From: Thermoplasmata archaeon
GTDB lineage: Archaea; Thermoplasmatota; Thermoplasmata; Thermoplasmatales; Thermoplasmataceae
Length of the DNA: 5,726 bases
Assembly: GCA_021790415.1 (NCBI GenBank)
Contig: JAJYDZ010000134.1
Coordinates: 1 to 5,726 of the forward strand
Direction of reading: 5' to 3'
Shown here: piece by piece, positions 1-5,726 of the stretch
Position numbering within the stretch: position 1 is the first letter of the stretch
Layout: each line of letters opens with the position of its first letter
Program-made: the position numbers and the translations under genes
The notes under the pieces: model-generated
Seen by the model: the letters and a program-made list of their open reading frames with translations, nothing else
What the model was told of the DNA's origin: nothing
Database searches by the model: none

Positions 1-103
1 AAATCCCGACCGCTCCATTTTTTTGAGCATATTTACATTCGTATTTTTTGGAGAAATTAGATGATTATATCAGGCATTTGATTATAGTTTTCGTCATAAG
101 TAA
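1..103. other. Left-end non-coding stretch
   Basis: No reading frame of useful length was found. GGAG at 50-53 sits seven bases before ATG 61, but that frame ends after six codons. The stretch lies downstream of the gene remnant at 104-262. Confidence 0.5.
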
Positions 104-262
104 TCATAGCGTCCCAAAAGTTTTGTAAACGCGAACATGCCGCTTCTGGAGCATTTCCTCGATCTCGTCCGTGCATTCAAAGAGTTCCATCGATGTCATG
201 TGTGACCATGATTCGTTTAACCCAGTGACTTTGATTCGATGTATTACACAAAATTTGAGATG
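104..262 (-). pseudogene. C-terminal remnant of an unidentified gene
   Basis: On the minus strand a frame is open for 52 codons and ends in TGA at 106-104. Its last residues read KRHVRVYKTFGTL. Two adjacent stops (TAG 265-263 and TGA 268-266) close the frame upstream, and the only in-frame ATGs would leave about 30 residues, so this looks like the tail of a longer gene whose 5' part is lost or frameshifted. The translation has a charged, helix-like stretch (DEIEEMLQK) that looks protein-like rather than random. Its last dozen codons recur in degraded form at 4899-4937. A tail repeated beside another locus suggests a multicopy gene such as an insertion-sequence transposase, but I do not recognise the family. 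It could still be a chance open frame. Confidence 0.4.
105..143 (+). repeat. Left copy of a diverged direct repeat
   Basis: Bases 105-139 align without gaps to 4899-4933 at 26 of 35 positions, and the first ten (CATAGCGTCC) are identical. Extending to about 145, ten of the thirteen mismatches are transitions, the pattern expected of two decaying copies of one ancestor rather than chance. This copy covers the stop codon and final codons of the remnant at 104-262. The two copies have the same orientation and bracket the 310-4773 gene block. Confidence 0.5.
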
Positions 263-309
263 CTATCAAACTGCGAAACTAATTTGAGGCGGATTGTTAT
301 TGTTACATT

Positions 310-750
310 ATGCCAGAAAGTTTTGCTTATCACACGGACCTTGACTGGTTCGAAAACATAAGGAAATCCACTATCAAGGGTGAGATCAACTTCTGGATTA
401 CAGACAGACGCATCAAACTTTTTCCAGGGGAGTTATTCTTTATGAAGAACCAAAAACGTTTCATTGGCGTGGCAAGAGTGAAAAAAATCGAAAATAGCGT
501 CGCCATAAGGGAAGCCTGGGATAGATACGGCAAGGGCAATGGTGCTTCAGGACTCTTCTCCTTGATACAGAACATATCTAAGGTTCTAGTGGACAAGTCA
601 GCAACTCAAAACGGCCTTATAACTTGCATTATACTTTACGATTTTACCCCTATAATACCGGTGTCGTTTGAAGACGCCGGTATACCTAATTTCCAGACTA
701 ACAAACGCCTGTCTGAATATGAGACTGAAAGATTGCTCGGTCTAATTTAA
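310..750 (+). CDS. Stand-alone EVE/PUA-like domain protein
   Basis: This 146-residue protein has no signal peptide or membrane segment and is probably cytoplasmic. Its order of motifs is an aromatic-rich start (LDWFENI, about 11-17), INFW (26-29), PGELFF (39-44), FIGVARV (51-57), AWDRYGKGNGA (69-79) and CIILYD (106-111). This resembles the N-terminal EVE/PUA-like half of bacterial and archaeal EVE-HNH endonuclease-type proteins, where NFW, PGE-F-F, AW-fG--NGA and IGCIVL occur in the same order. EVE/PUA folds are known to bind modified bases in DNA or RNA, so a modified-nucleotide sensor is the best guess; the family match is from memory. No HNH domain follows, and stops occur soon after position 750. 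The ATG at 310 is chosen because an in-frame TAA lies about 30 bases upstream with no other start between. No SD sequence is visible at normal spacing. It converges with the helicase gene. Confidence 0.6.
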   Translation: MPESFAYHTDLDWFENIRKSTIKGEINFWITDRRIKLFPGELFFMKNQKRFIGVARVKKIENSVAIREAWDRYGKGNGASGLFSLIQNISKVLVDKSATQNGLITCIILYDFTPIIPVSFEDAGIPNFQTNKRLSEYETERLLGLI

Positions 751-754
751 ATTA

Positions 755-1002
755 CTAACCAAGAATTTTAGAGGCGGTGACCGCCTTGAACATTTCTCTG
801 AATTCTTCCGTAAGGTCTTTCTCCAAACTGTTCTTTATAAAATCTAAATGCAGTATTCATATCCAGAGCCGACGCCCACCCAATCGGATTGTGTTATGTT
901 AAAGACATCATCAATAGAGTCTTCTGAACCTTCTACATTCTTAATGCCCTACATCTTTTCGTCTGTTAAAATCTGAATTTTGCGGGAGGTTTTCAATTTC
1001 AT
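755..1002 (-). pseudogene. Decayed gene downstream of the helicase
   Basis: Coding-like sequence continues on the minus strand after the helicase, broken across all three frames. From ATG at 1002-1000 it reads MKLKTSRKIQILTDEKM, then an in-frame TAG at 951-949, then GIKNVEGSEDSIDDVFNI. A shift near 885-900 leads to HNPIGWASALDMNTAFR. A second shift near 835-850 leads to DFIKNSLEKDLTEEFREMF and a final KAVTASKILG ending in TAG at 757-755. Spliced together this gives roughly 80-85 plausible residues with a charged helical C-terminus. I do not recognise the family. The frame after the helicase stop is the helicase's own, open through to the TAG at 951, so the remnant could be a former operon partner about 42 bases downstream or an eroded tail of the helicase. 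It is read by eye, so the exact shift sites are uncertain. Confidence 0.5.
772..786. other. Perfect 15-base GC-rich palindrome
   Basis: The sequence AGGCGGTGACCGCCT has 7-base arms around a central G and could form a hairpin with a three-base loop. It lies about 20 bases after the stop of the sensor-like gene and inside the decayed gene, in the convergent gap. No T-run follows on either strand, so a terminator role is weakly supported. It may simply reflect the alternating GCG-GTC-ACC-GCC codons of the old reading frame. Confidence 0.35.
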
Positions 1003-1044
1003 GGATAAAATTTGAAATTTAGTCTGTATTCTGGATGGGATTGT

Positions 1045-4000
1045 TTAATACAAGGTAAAATGATGCTTGGAAAATTTATCAGTCCCGCCATTGATCGTCC
1101 CTGATTCCATAGAGGCTATAAGAATTCTTATTCTTTCCTCCTTTACGCCCTCTAAATCGTCTGTTGTAAGCAAATTTTCCAAGAGTCCGTTCTTTCTGTA
1201 CAATTCAACTCTCTGTTCCCAATTTTTAGAATACTCTTTAAGGTCTAGTTCTCCCAAATGTTCCCAATAAAAGGTTTTTGAACCCGTTAATATCGTGAAA
1301 TCAGGATGGATGATTATAGATCCGTTGTCCAGAACTAACTCCTTTTCATATTGAAAATCCAATCTTCCTGCTTGTCGAGCTTCCTCAAGATATTTGAATA
1401 TAATATATTCTATTTTTGACTTTACCGCTACGTTACCCGTGGGCCAGTAGCGATCTTTTAAGTCCTCCGGCTCATCGAATATGGATGTATTTCTTGATAG
1501 GATAGCCGATCTTCCCATAGCTTCCTTCAAAGGATTTTCTGTAGAGTTATTCTGTAAAAATAGCGTTAGAGAGCGTTTTCCTCGAGTAAATGCAGTATAT
1601 ATGAGCTCCTTGCTTAGCAGTGCCTTCTTTCTTGGTATAACTAAGAATACGTTTTCAAATTCGCTGCCTTGGGCCTTATGAACAGTTATCGCATATGCAA
1701 GTTCAAAATTTTCCTCTCCGTCAACCCCTCCTCTCGGATACTTAAACTCAGGAAAATAATATTTCCTCCCCTTCAATTTAGATTGTGGACCTTCTGATTT
1801 GTGTTTACACAATACCCCAACAGAACCATTTGACAGTATTAAGTCTCTCCCATTGCCTTTGATCTCTTCATACCAGTTATTAATTCTTATTAGTTTATCA
1901 GCGTGAGTGAAAACATGACCCATTCCACCGTCTCCCGAATCTGGATTATATGTTCTTTTGATGCTGTCATTCAGTCCTAGTGTACCGGAATCGCCCGTTC
2001 TATAAGGAGATAGTATCTGAAATTCCTCAAGCCCAAATATCCATTTTTTGTCTTGGAGATTATAGGGCACGAAGCCATAATCATTCAATCCCAAGATTTT
2101 GTACATCCCAATTTTCCTGTTCTCCGGGGATATTCTTCCGCTTGAATTTTCTTTCATAATCATTCTATCTATATTATCAGTTAGAAGCAATTTAAGTTCA
2201 CTATTTGTTTTCCAAAGGTCCACTTTTAATCCTTTGCTTATCTGGCCACCCTGTAATATTCGTGACAATCTTTCCTCATAATATCTATTCTTTGATTCGA
2301 AAAGTTCAGCAGTTCTCAGAATCTCAATATCTGAATTTAATCTGCAGTTAGTTCTTAACTTAACGTAGTGGGAATCTCTTAGGTTCCCCTCAGATTTCAA
2401 CATTTGGATTATATCGTAAAATGGCCTCCCAATCCCAATAGGAGGGAGCTGATTTTCGTCGCCAACAAGTATTAAACGTTTAACAGAAATTTGTTTTTGT
2501 TTTGAATCTCTCCAGAGGGCCCCCATCAAGATGGCAAATCTCTGCAGATCCACCATTGAAGATTCATCGATTATGAGGTTCTGAATAGGGGGGACCATCG
2601 CTCCCTGAGAATTCAGTATATTTCTAAACGATTCCAACGAGGGTCTAAAGTTTGTTCTGTATATAAAACGGTCAATGGTTAGAGGAACTGCATTCGGCAT
2701 GTCAATTTCATTTTTCATTCTAATAGTCGCCTTCCCTGTTGGGGCTAGCAGTAGCACATTCTCGCCAGACTTGTTCATTAACTCATCTACAATTTTCCTT
2801 ACAACTCGAGTTTTACCTGAACCAGGCTTGCCAGATATTATGTAGAAATGTTTTTTGAAGACAGAACTTAGAAGCTTGGAGCGTTCACTAATAAAACCAG
2901 AAGTATCGAAATTTTCAATTTTGCTGGAGAGTACCTCAGCTTCTCTTCTGTTGAACGCATCAATGTTGCGGACTTCATAATTATAATCCTCAGCTGAAAC
3001 TAGACCACGAATAGTTTTTTTTATTAGTTCCTCTGCATACTTGACTTCTTTTAGGTAAAAGAATGGACTGCCGACCTTGCTATTTGATTCTATGTATATT
3101 CTCTCTGCCAAATGAGACCCAAATTTGTCACTGTTTGATTTTAATCTGTCAGGAGTGATGTTTAAACTCGATTTGTAAAAAAGAGGATTATCAGTAATGT
3201 AGTCATAGAGATTGGAAAAAGTGACGAAGCTGTCTCCTTGATCCCCTCTTATGGTAAGATATTCAATTGTAATAGCCCTTATTCTTTCTTGTGATTTTGG
3301 GCCTGGCGTCAGTTGCTCAGAATTAGCCTGAACAAAATCAGGATCGGGATTCAACCCAATATCAATTGAGAAAAGACCAATTTCTCTGTCTGGAATTCCC
3401 TCAAGATCAGCTAAGTCTTCCGGATCCAAATTTTCAGGTTGGTATTCCTCTACCAAAAGGTATGGATTCTTGACAATTTCTGCCGCACTTATTTGTCTCT
3501 TAAACGCATTTTCTCTTTTGTATATAATGCGGTGTATCTGCTTTGCTGTTAAATTAAATAAACACAACTTTTTTGACAGTTCCAATTCATCTTCTGTCAA
3601 TGAATTTAACGAATCGGCAACCAGATTAAGTCTCCCAGAAAACTTCCCTAATTCTCCTTCATAAATCCTATTGGACAGTAATGTGATTAAATGCTCAAGA
3701 AGGTCTTCGTCTTCATTTGTCACTTCTTTGACTGCGGCAACCAGTTCCTCATATTTCTTGAGTTCGGCAACGTTATTAGAGTCGTTATCACACAATACCG
3801 TTAAAACTTTGGAAAGGGAAGGATACAATCCACGCTTCTTCCAAGATCTGGATATTAGTTTATCGATTCTCTTTATCGAATCAGACACGTTAGATATTTT
3901 GTCTTCAGAGGCTTTTAATAATGATCGCTTAATTTTGTAAAGTAAATATATTGCAACATCATCATCAATATCAGTAGCGACATACTTAAAATTCGGAATT

Positions 4001-4773
4001 ATGGCACTCTCGTCGATGAGAACCTTAATTTTATCCAATTTTGACTGCTCTTCTGGATAAATAGTTACGTGTTCCAAATATTCGTTGTATGGTAATATAA
4101 CACCTTCTTCTCTGGTTGCCGCAGAAACTTGGAAAGCCCAATTTATGCTAGGAAAATTTTTGTATATATCGCGCTTTTTTATATTTAAGAGCCACCCTTT
4201 ATCTAAAGAGAAATGTTTTGGCTCTTCTATTCTTGTTATTGGTGCACATCCCACTAACAAGTATCTTCCTTGTGAATCTTTATCATCGCCGGAGATTGGA
4301 TTATCATAATTAAGATAGAAAAAGACCAGAGAATAGCCGGGTTCAAATTTTTTTATGAATCTGGATATTCTATCTTCAAGATTAGGGGGATAGGACCCCT
4401 CTAATTTCTTATTTTTTGTCCCTTGATTGAACGATAATCTGAACGGCCAAGTGAAGACTGATTCTGGCATGATCTTATCTTTAATTGGAGTAGCTTTTGC
4501 ACCCTCAAATGGGTGCCGATGCTCCACTTCTTGTTCAAACGGTGAGAAAGCGTTTAATGTGTAATAGCAGGGAGGAATGTAATTTTCAGGAAGTTCATCA
4601 ATCTTCTTTTCTTTATACTGAGTTTCTATGTCAAGCCTTCTGTTCTTTGCGATTCTTTCTGACAGCAACGAGTGTGTTCCTACACAATAAACATTGCTTT
4701 CTGGGTCTTGGCAAATTTTTCCATTCCAATGATTATCATGCCATGCCATTCTGGCGGTAAGATGAGAACTCAC
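1045..4773 (-). CDS. RecD2-like SF1B helicase fused to a PD-(D/E)XK nuclease
   Basis: This 1242-residue cytoplasmic protein is predicted to unwind and cut nucleic acid using ATP. Helicase motifs are intact: Walker A GKPGSGKT (648-655), motif Ia LLLAPTGKAT (674-683), Walker B IIDESS (734-739), motif III LVGDENQLPP (769-778), motif IV LRTNCR (806-811), LSPYR (921-925), motif V TVHKAQGSEF (1030-1039) and motif VI YTAFTRGKR (1059-1067). Residues 400-600 resemble the RecD2 helical (NPYLLVEE) and winged-helix regions, and 956-990 the SH3-like insertion near motif V. The C-terminus (1117-1205) has HPDF (1156-1159) and YWEHLG (1169-1174), a PD-(D/E)XK pattern. The first 240 residues are not part of ordinary RecD2: HLTARMAWHDNHWNG with C21, C30 and C69, NAFSPF, then PGYSLVFFY and YLLVGCAP. 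I recall this extension from other large helicases, but its role is unassigned. RecD2 is commonly about 700-850 residues, so this is far longer. The GTG start is favoured because TAA lies six codons upstream and the next start, ATG at codon 9, would remove the HLTAR motif. Confidence 0.88.
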   Translation of the reverse strand: MSSHLTARMAWHDNHWNGKICQDPESNVYCVGTHSLLSERIAKNRRLDIETQYKEKKIDELPENYIPPCYYTLNAFSPFEQEVEHRHPFEGAKATPIKDKIMPESVFTWPFRLSFNQGTKNKKLEGSYPPNLEDRISRFIKKFEPGYSLVFFYLNYDNPISGDDKDSQGRYLLVGCAPITRIEEPKHFSLDKGWLLNIKKRDIYKNFPSINWAFQVSAATREEGVILPYNEYLEHVTIYPEEQSKLDKIKVLIDESAIIPNFKYVATDIDDDVAIYLLYKIKRSLLKASEDKISNVSDSIKRIDKLISRSWKKRGLYPSLSKVLTVLCDNDSNNVAELKKYEELVAAVKEVTNEDEDLLEHLITLLSNRIYEGELGKFSGRLNLVADSLNSLTEDELELSKKLCLFNLTAKQIHRIIYKRENAFKRQISAAEIVKNPYLLVEEYQPENLDPEDLADLEGIPDREIGLFSIDIGLNPDPDFVQANSEQLTPGPKSQERIRAITIEYLTIRGDQGDSFVTFSNLYDYITDNPLFYKSSLNITPDRLKSNSDKFGSHLAERIYIESNSKVGSPFFYLKEVKYAEELIKKTIRGLVSAEDYNYEVRNIDAFNRREAEVLSSKIENFDTSGFISERSKLLSSVFKKHFYIISGKPGSGKTRVVRKIVDELMNKSGENVLLLAPTGKATIRMKNEIDMPNAVPLTIDRFIYRTNFRPSLESFRNILNSQGAMVPPIQNLIIDESSMVDLQRFAILMGALWRDSKQKQISVKRLILVGDENQLPPIGIGRPFYDIIQMLKSEGNLRDSHYVKLRTNCRLNSDIEILRTAELFESKNRYYEERLSRILQGGQISKGLKVDLWKTNSELKLLLTDNIDRMIMKENSSGRISPENRKIGMYKILGLNDYGFVPYNLQDKKWIFGLEEFQILSPYRTGDSGTLGLNDSIKRTYNPDSGDGGMGHVFTHADKLIRINNWYEEIKGNGRDLILSNGSVGVLCKHKSEGPQSKLKGRKYYFPEFKYPRGGVDGEENFELAYAITVHKAQGSEFENVFLVIPRKKALLSKELIYTAFTRGKRSLTLFLQNNSTENPLKEAMGRSAILSRNTSIFDEPEDLKDRYWPTGNVAVKSKIEYIIFKYLEEARQAGRLDFQYEKELVLDNGSIIIHPDFTILTGSKTFYWEHLGELDLKEYSKNWEQRVELYRKNGLLENLLTTDDLEGVKEERIRILIASMESGTINGGTDKFSKHHFTLY

Positions 4774-4823
4774 AGGAACTTTACAAGTTTAGCGAAATAA
4801 ACTTTTCTATAGCTGGTAAAACT

Positions 4824-4838
4824 GTCGTTCCTTACGAC
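4824..4838. promoter_or_regulatory. Short inverted repeat, possible operator
   Basis: GTCGT and ACGAC form perfect 5-base arms around TCCTT. If the TATA-like element at 4847-4855 drives the helicase, transcription should begin near 4825, which places this repeat between the TATA element and the start site where a repressor could act. Arms of five bases are short enough to arise by chance. Confidence 0.25.
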
Positions 4839-4846
4839 CTAAAATC

Positions 4847-4855
4847 TATATATAT
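4847..4855. promoter_or_regulatory. TATA-box candidate in the divergent gap
   Basis: TATATATAT is the strongest archaeal TATA-box-like element in the gap. Read towards the helicase it predicts a start about 26 bases downstream, near 4825, and a leader of about 50 bases. Read towards the nuclease it predicts a start near 4877 and a leader of about 140 bases. The element is symmetrical, so it does not show direction. The A-rich AAAATC just before it on the plus strand would suit a BRE for plus-strand transcription, so the direction stays open. Confidence 0.4.
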
Positions 4856-4898
4856 TAGTGCAGTCATTTAACAGATTTCACCTATCCTAAACAGATTC

Positions 4899-4937
4899 CA
4901 TAGCGTCCTAGAAGTTGTCTAAATCTAAGCATGTTAC
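4899..4937 (+). repeat. Right copy of the diverged direct repeat, degraded gene tail
   Basis: This is the partner of 105-143, 4794 bases away in the same orientation. On the minus strand, in the frame of the left copy, it would read H-A-stop-I-stop-T-T-S-R-T-L-W against H-V-R-V-Y-K-T-F-G-T-L-stop. The reading frame is therefore destroyed and the stop codon has become TGG. Similarity fades beyond about 4945. It is the more decayed of the two copies and lies just upstream of the nuclease gene. Confidence 0.45.
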
Positions 4938-5015
4938 CTGAGATTTTTTCTTATCCTGTTTTGAGCCCATACCCAAAACCTAATGAATGAACATGAAATA
5001 ATTTGATTGATCCAC

Positions 5016-5714
5016 ATGTTTCAAATTTCTGCAAAGGACCTTGGGCAACTGGCCATGGACAATTTCTGCCCCAGATGCTTCTGGATAAAGAGGAATGTGA
5101 AGGTTCCATACCAGATGCCTTTTCCCGGTATATTCTCATCCATAGACTCCTATACGAAGAAAAGCGTTGAGGGATATTTCGGGAAACATGGAAAACTTCC
5201 GGACTGGATAGGAAAAATCGGTACTCCAAGAGATATAATAAAAACCAGCAGAAGCACTTTCAGGTTTGTGCATGGAGATGTCGTCCTCACGGGAGAGCCT
5301 GATCTGCTTCTCTCCAAAACAGACGACACTCTGGCGATAGTGGATTACAAAACTGCCCGTTATACAGAGAACCAGGATAAACTCCTCCCCATATACAGGG
5401 TTCAGCTCAACGGCTATGCTCTGATCTCCGAATCTGTTTACAGAAAAACTGTTTCATCTCTGCACCTGGTCTACTTTGAGCCCCCAGAGTCAGAAGAGGC
5501 CTGGAGAATAGGACACAGCAACGTGAATGGGAATGGGTTCAGCATGCCATTCTCCTCAAACATGCATGAACTTGAGAAAGATACGGATATGGTAATTGGC
5601 CTCATGGAAAAAGCCGGAAAAATTTTGGAGGCCAGTGCTCCGCCGGCGGGTGTTCCTGGGTGCGAGGATTGCCAGAGACTATCAAGCCTTATGCGGTTAC
5701 CTGGTCTTAAATAA
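5016..5714 (+). CDS. RecB-type PD-(D/E)XK nuclease with four paired cysteines
   Basis: This protein (232 residues from ATG 5016) carries a complete RecB-family nuclease core: GEPD with D96, IVDYKTA with D110 and K112, and QLNGY with Q130 and Y134. These residues normally bind the metal ion and position DNA for cutting. It opens with SAKDLGQLA and FCPRCFWIKR, and ends with GCEDC. The four cysteines (C18, C21, C216, C219) probably hold an iron-sulfur cluster or zinc joining the two ends, as in Cas4 and AddB, although those use one N-terminal and three C-terminal cysteines. It matches the PDDEXK_1-type stand-alone nucleases in length and in the PFPGIFSSIDSYTK segment. An alternative TTG start at 5007 adds three residues directly after a TGA; ATG is preferred because the family usually begins just before SAKDLG. 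It is divergent from the helicase, richer in G+C, and possibly a resident gene. The substrate cannot be told. Confidence 0.82.
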   Translation: MFQISAKDLGQLAMDNFCPRCFWIKRNVKVPYQMPFPGIFSSIDSYTKKSVEGYFGKHGKLPDWIGKIGTPRDIIKTSRSTFRFVHGDVVLTGEPDLLLSKTDDTLAIVDYKTARYTENQDKLLPIYRVQLNGYALISESVYRKTVSSLHLVYFEPPESEEAWRIGHSNVNGNGFSMPFSSNMHELEKDTDMVIGLMEKAGKILEASAPPAGVPGCEDCQRLSSLMRLPGLK

Positions 5715-5726
5715 AGTGGACGGGCA

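Larger units (their letters stand above)
4774..5015. other. Divergent intergenic region
   Basis: This gap separates the start of the minus-strand helicase from the start of the plus-strand nuclease, so it must hold the promoters of both unless they are read from further away. It contains a TATATATAT element, a short inverted repeat and a degraded repeat copy, listed separately. No intact gene was found in it. The antisense frame entering from the nuclease side ends at TAA near 4951 and looks like a shadow. Confidence 0.6.

Noticed and set aside
104..262. Naming the left remnant as a specific insertion-sequence transposase
   Set aside because: Only about 50 residues remain, no catalytic motif is visible and no terminal inverted repeats were found.
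286..292. GAGGCGG as a Shine-Dalgarno site for the gene at 310
   Set aside because: It ends 17 bases before the ATG, too far for normal use; a leaderless start is more likely.
330..596. 88-codon minus-strand frame antisense to the sensor-like gene
   Set aside because: The plus-strand product shows family-like motifs in order; the antisense translation does not.
772..786. Intrinsic terminator at the palindrome
   Set aside because: No T-run follows on either strand, so it is listed only as a palindrome.
1067..4760. Several 60-89 residue open frames on the plus strand inside the helicase gene
   Set aside because: They are antisense to a gene with clear conserved motifs, have biased hydrophobic/serine composition typical of shadows, and show no domain.
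4951..5229. 92-codon minus-strand frame over the nuclease start
   Set aside because: It overlaps the conserved N-terminus of the nuclease and has no recognisable features.
5016..5714. Calling the right-hand nuclease Cas4
   Set aside because: The nuclease core is shared, but the cysteine arrangement differs and there are no CRISPR repeats or other cas genes in the window.

Overview
The window looks archaeal, possibly from a Thermoplasmata-like lineage, though this is a weak inference. Arginine is mostly AGA/AGG and isoleucine is often ATA. No gene has a convincing Shine-Dalgarno sequence at normal spacing, which fits leaderless starts. A TATATATAT element resembling an archaeal TATA box lies in the divergent gap. 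No rRNA, tRNA or CRISPR array is visible.

Layout from left to right. Bases 104-262 (minus) hold the C-terminal end of an unidentified, 5'-truncated gene. A + strand gene at 310-750 encodes a 146-residue protein resembling the EVE/PUA-like sensor half of EVE-HNH restriction-type proteins, without any HNH half. Bases 755-1002 (minus) carry a decayed gene with one internal stop and two apparent frameshifts. It lies directly downstream of the main gene at 1045-4773 (minus), a 1242-residue RecD2-like SF1B helicase with a long N-terminal extension and a C-terminal PD-(D/E)XK nuclease-like domain. A 242-base gap (4774-5015) holds an AT-rich promoter candidate and a degenerate copy of the sequence at 105-143. 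At the right, 5016-5714 (+) encodes a stand-alone RecB-type PD-(D/E)XK nuclease with two CxxC pairs.

Biological reading (inference). Bases 300-4800 look like an acquired block. They are poorer in G+C than the nuclease at the right end, contain decayed gene remnants, and are bracketed by two diverged direct repeats 4.8 kb apart. The block pairs a helicase-nuclease with a small possible modified-base sensor. The helicase's own N-terminal extension contains a segment of similar pattern (proline-glycine, aromatic strand, glycine-containing second strand, then I-E). A nucleic-acid sensing and degrading defence function is a reasonable hypothesis but is not shown by the sequence. The right-hand nuclease is divergently oriented and differs in composition, so it may be a resident gene next to the insertion rather than part of the same system.
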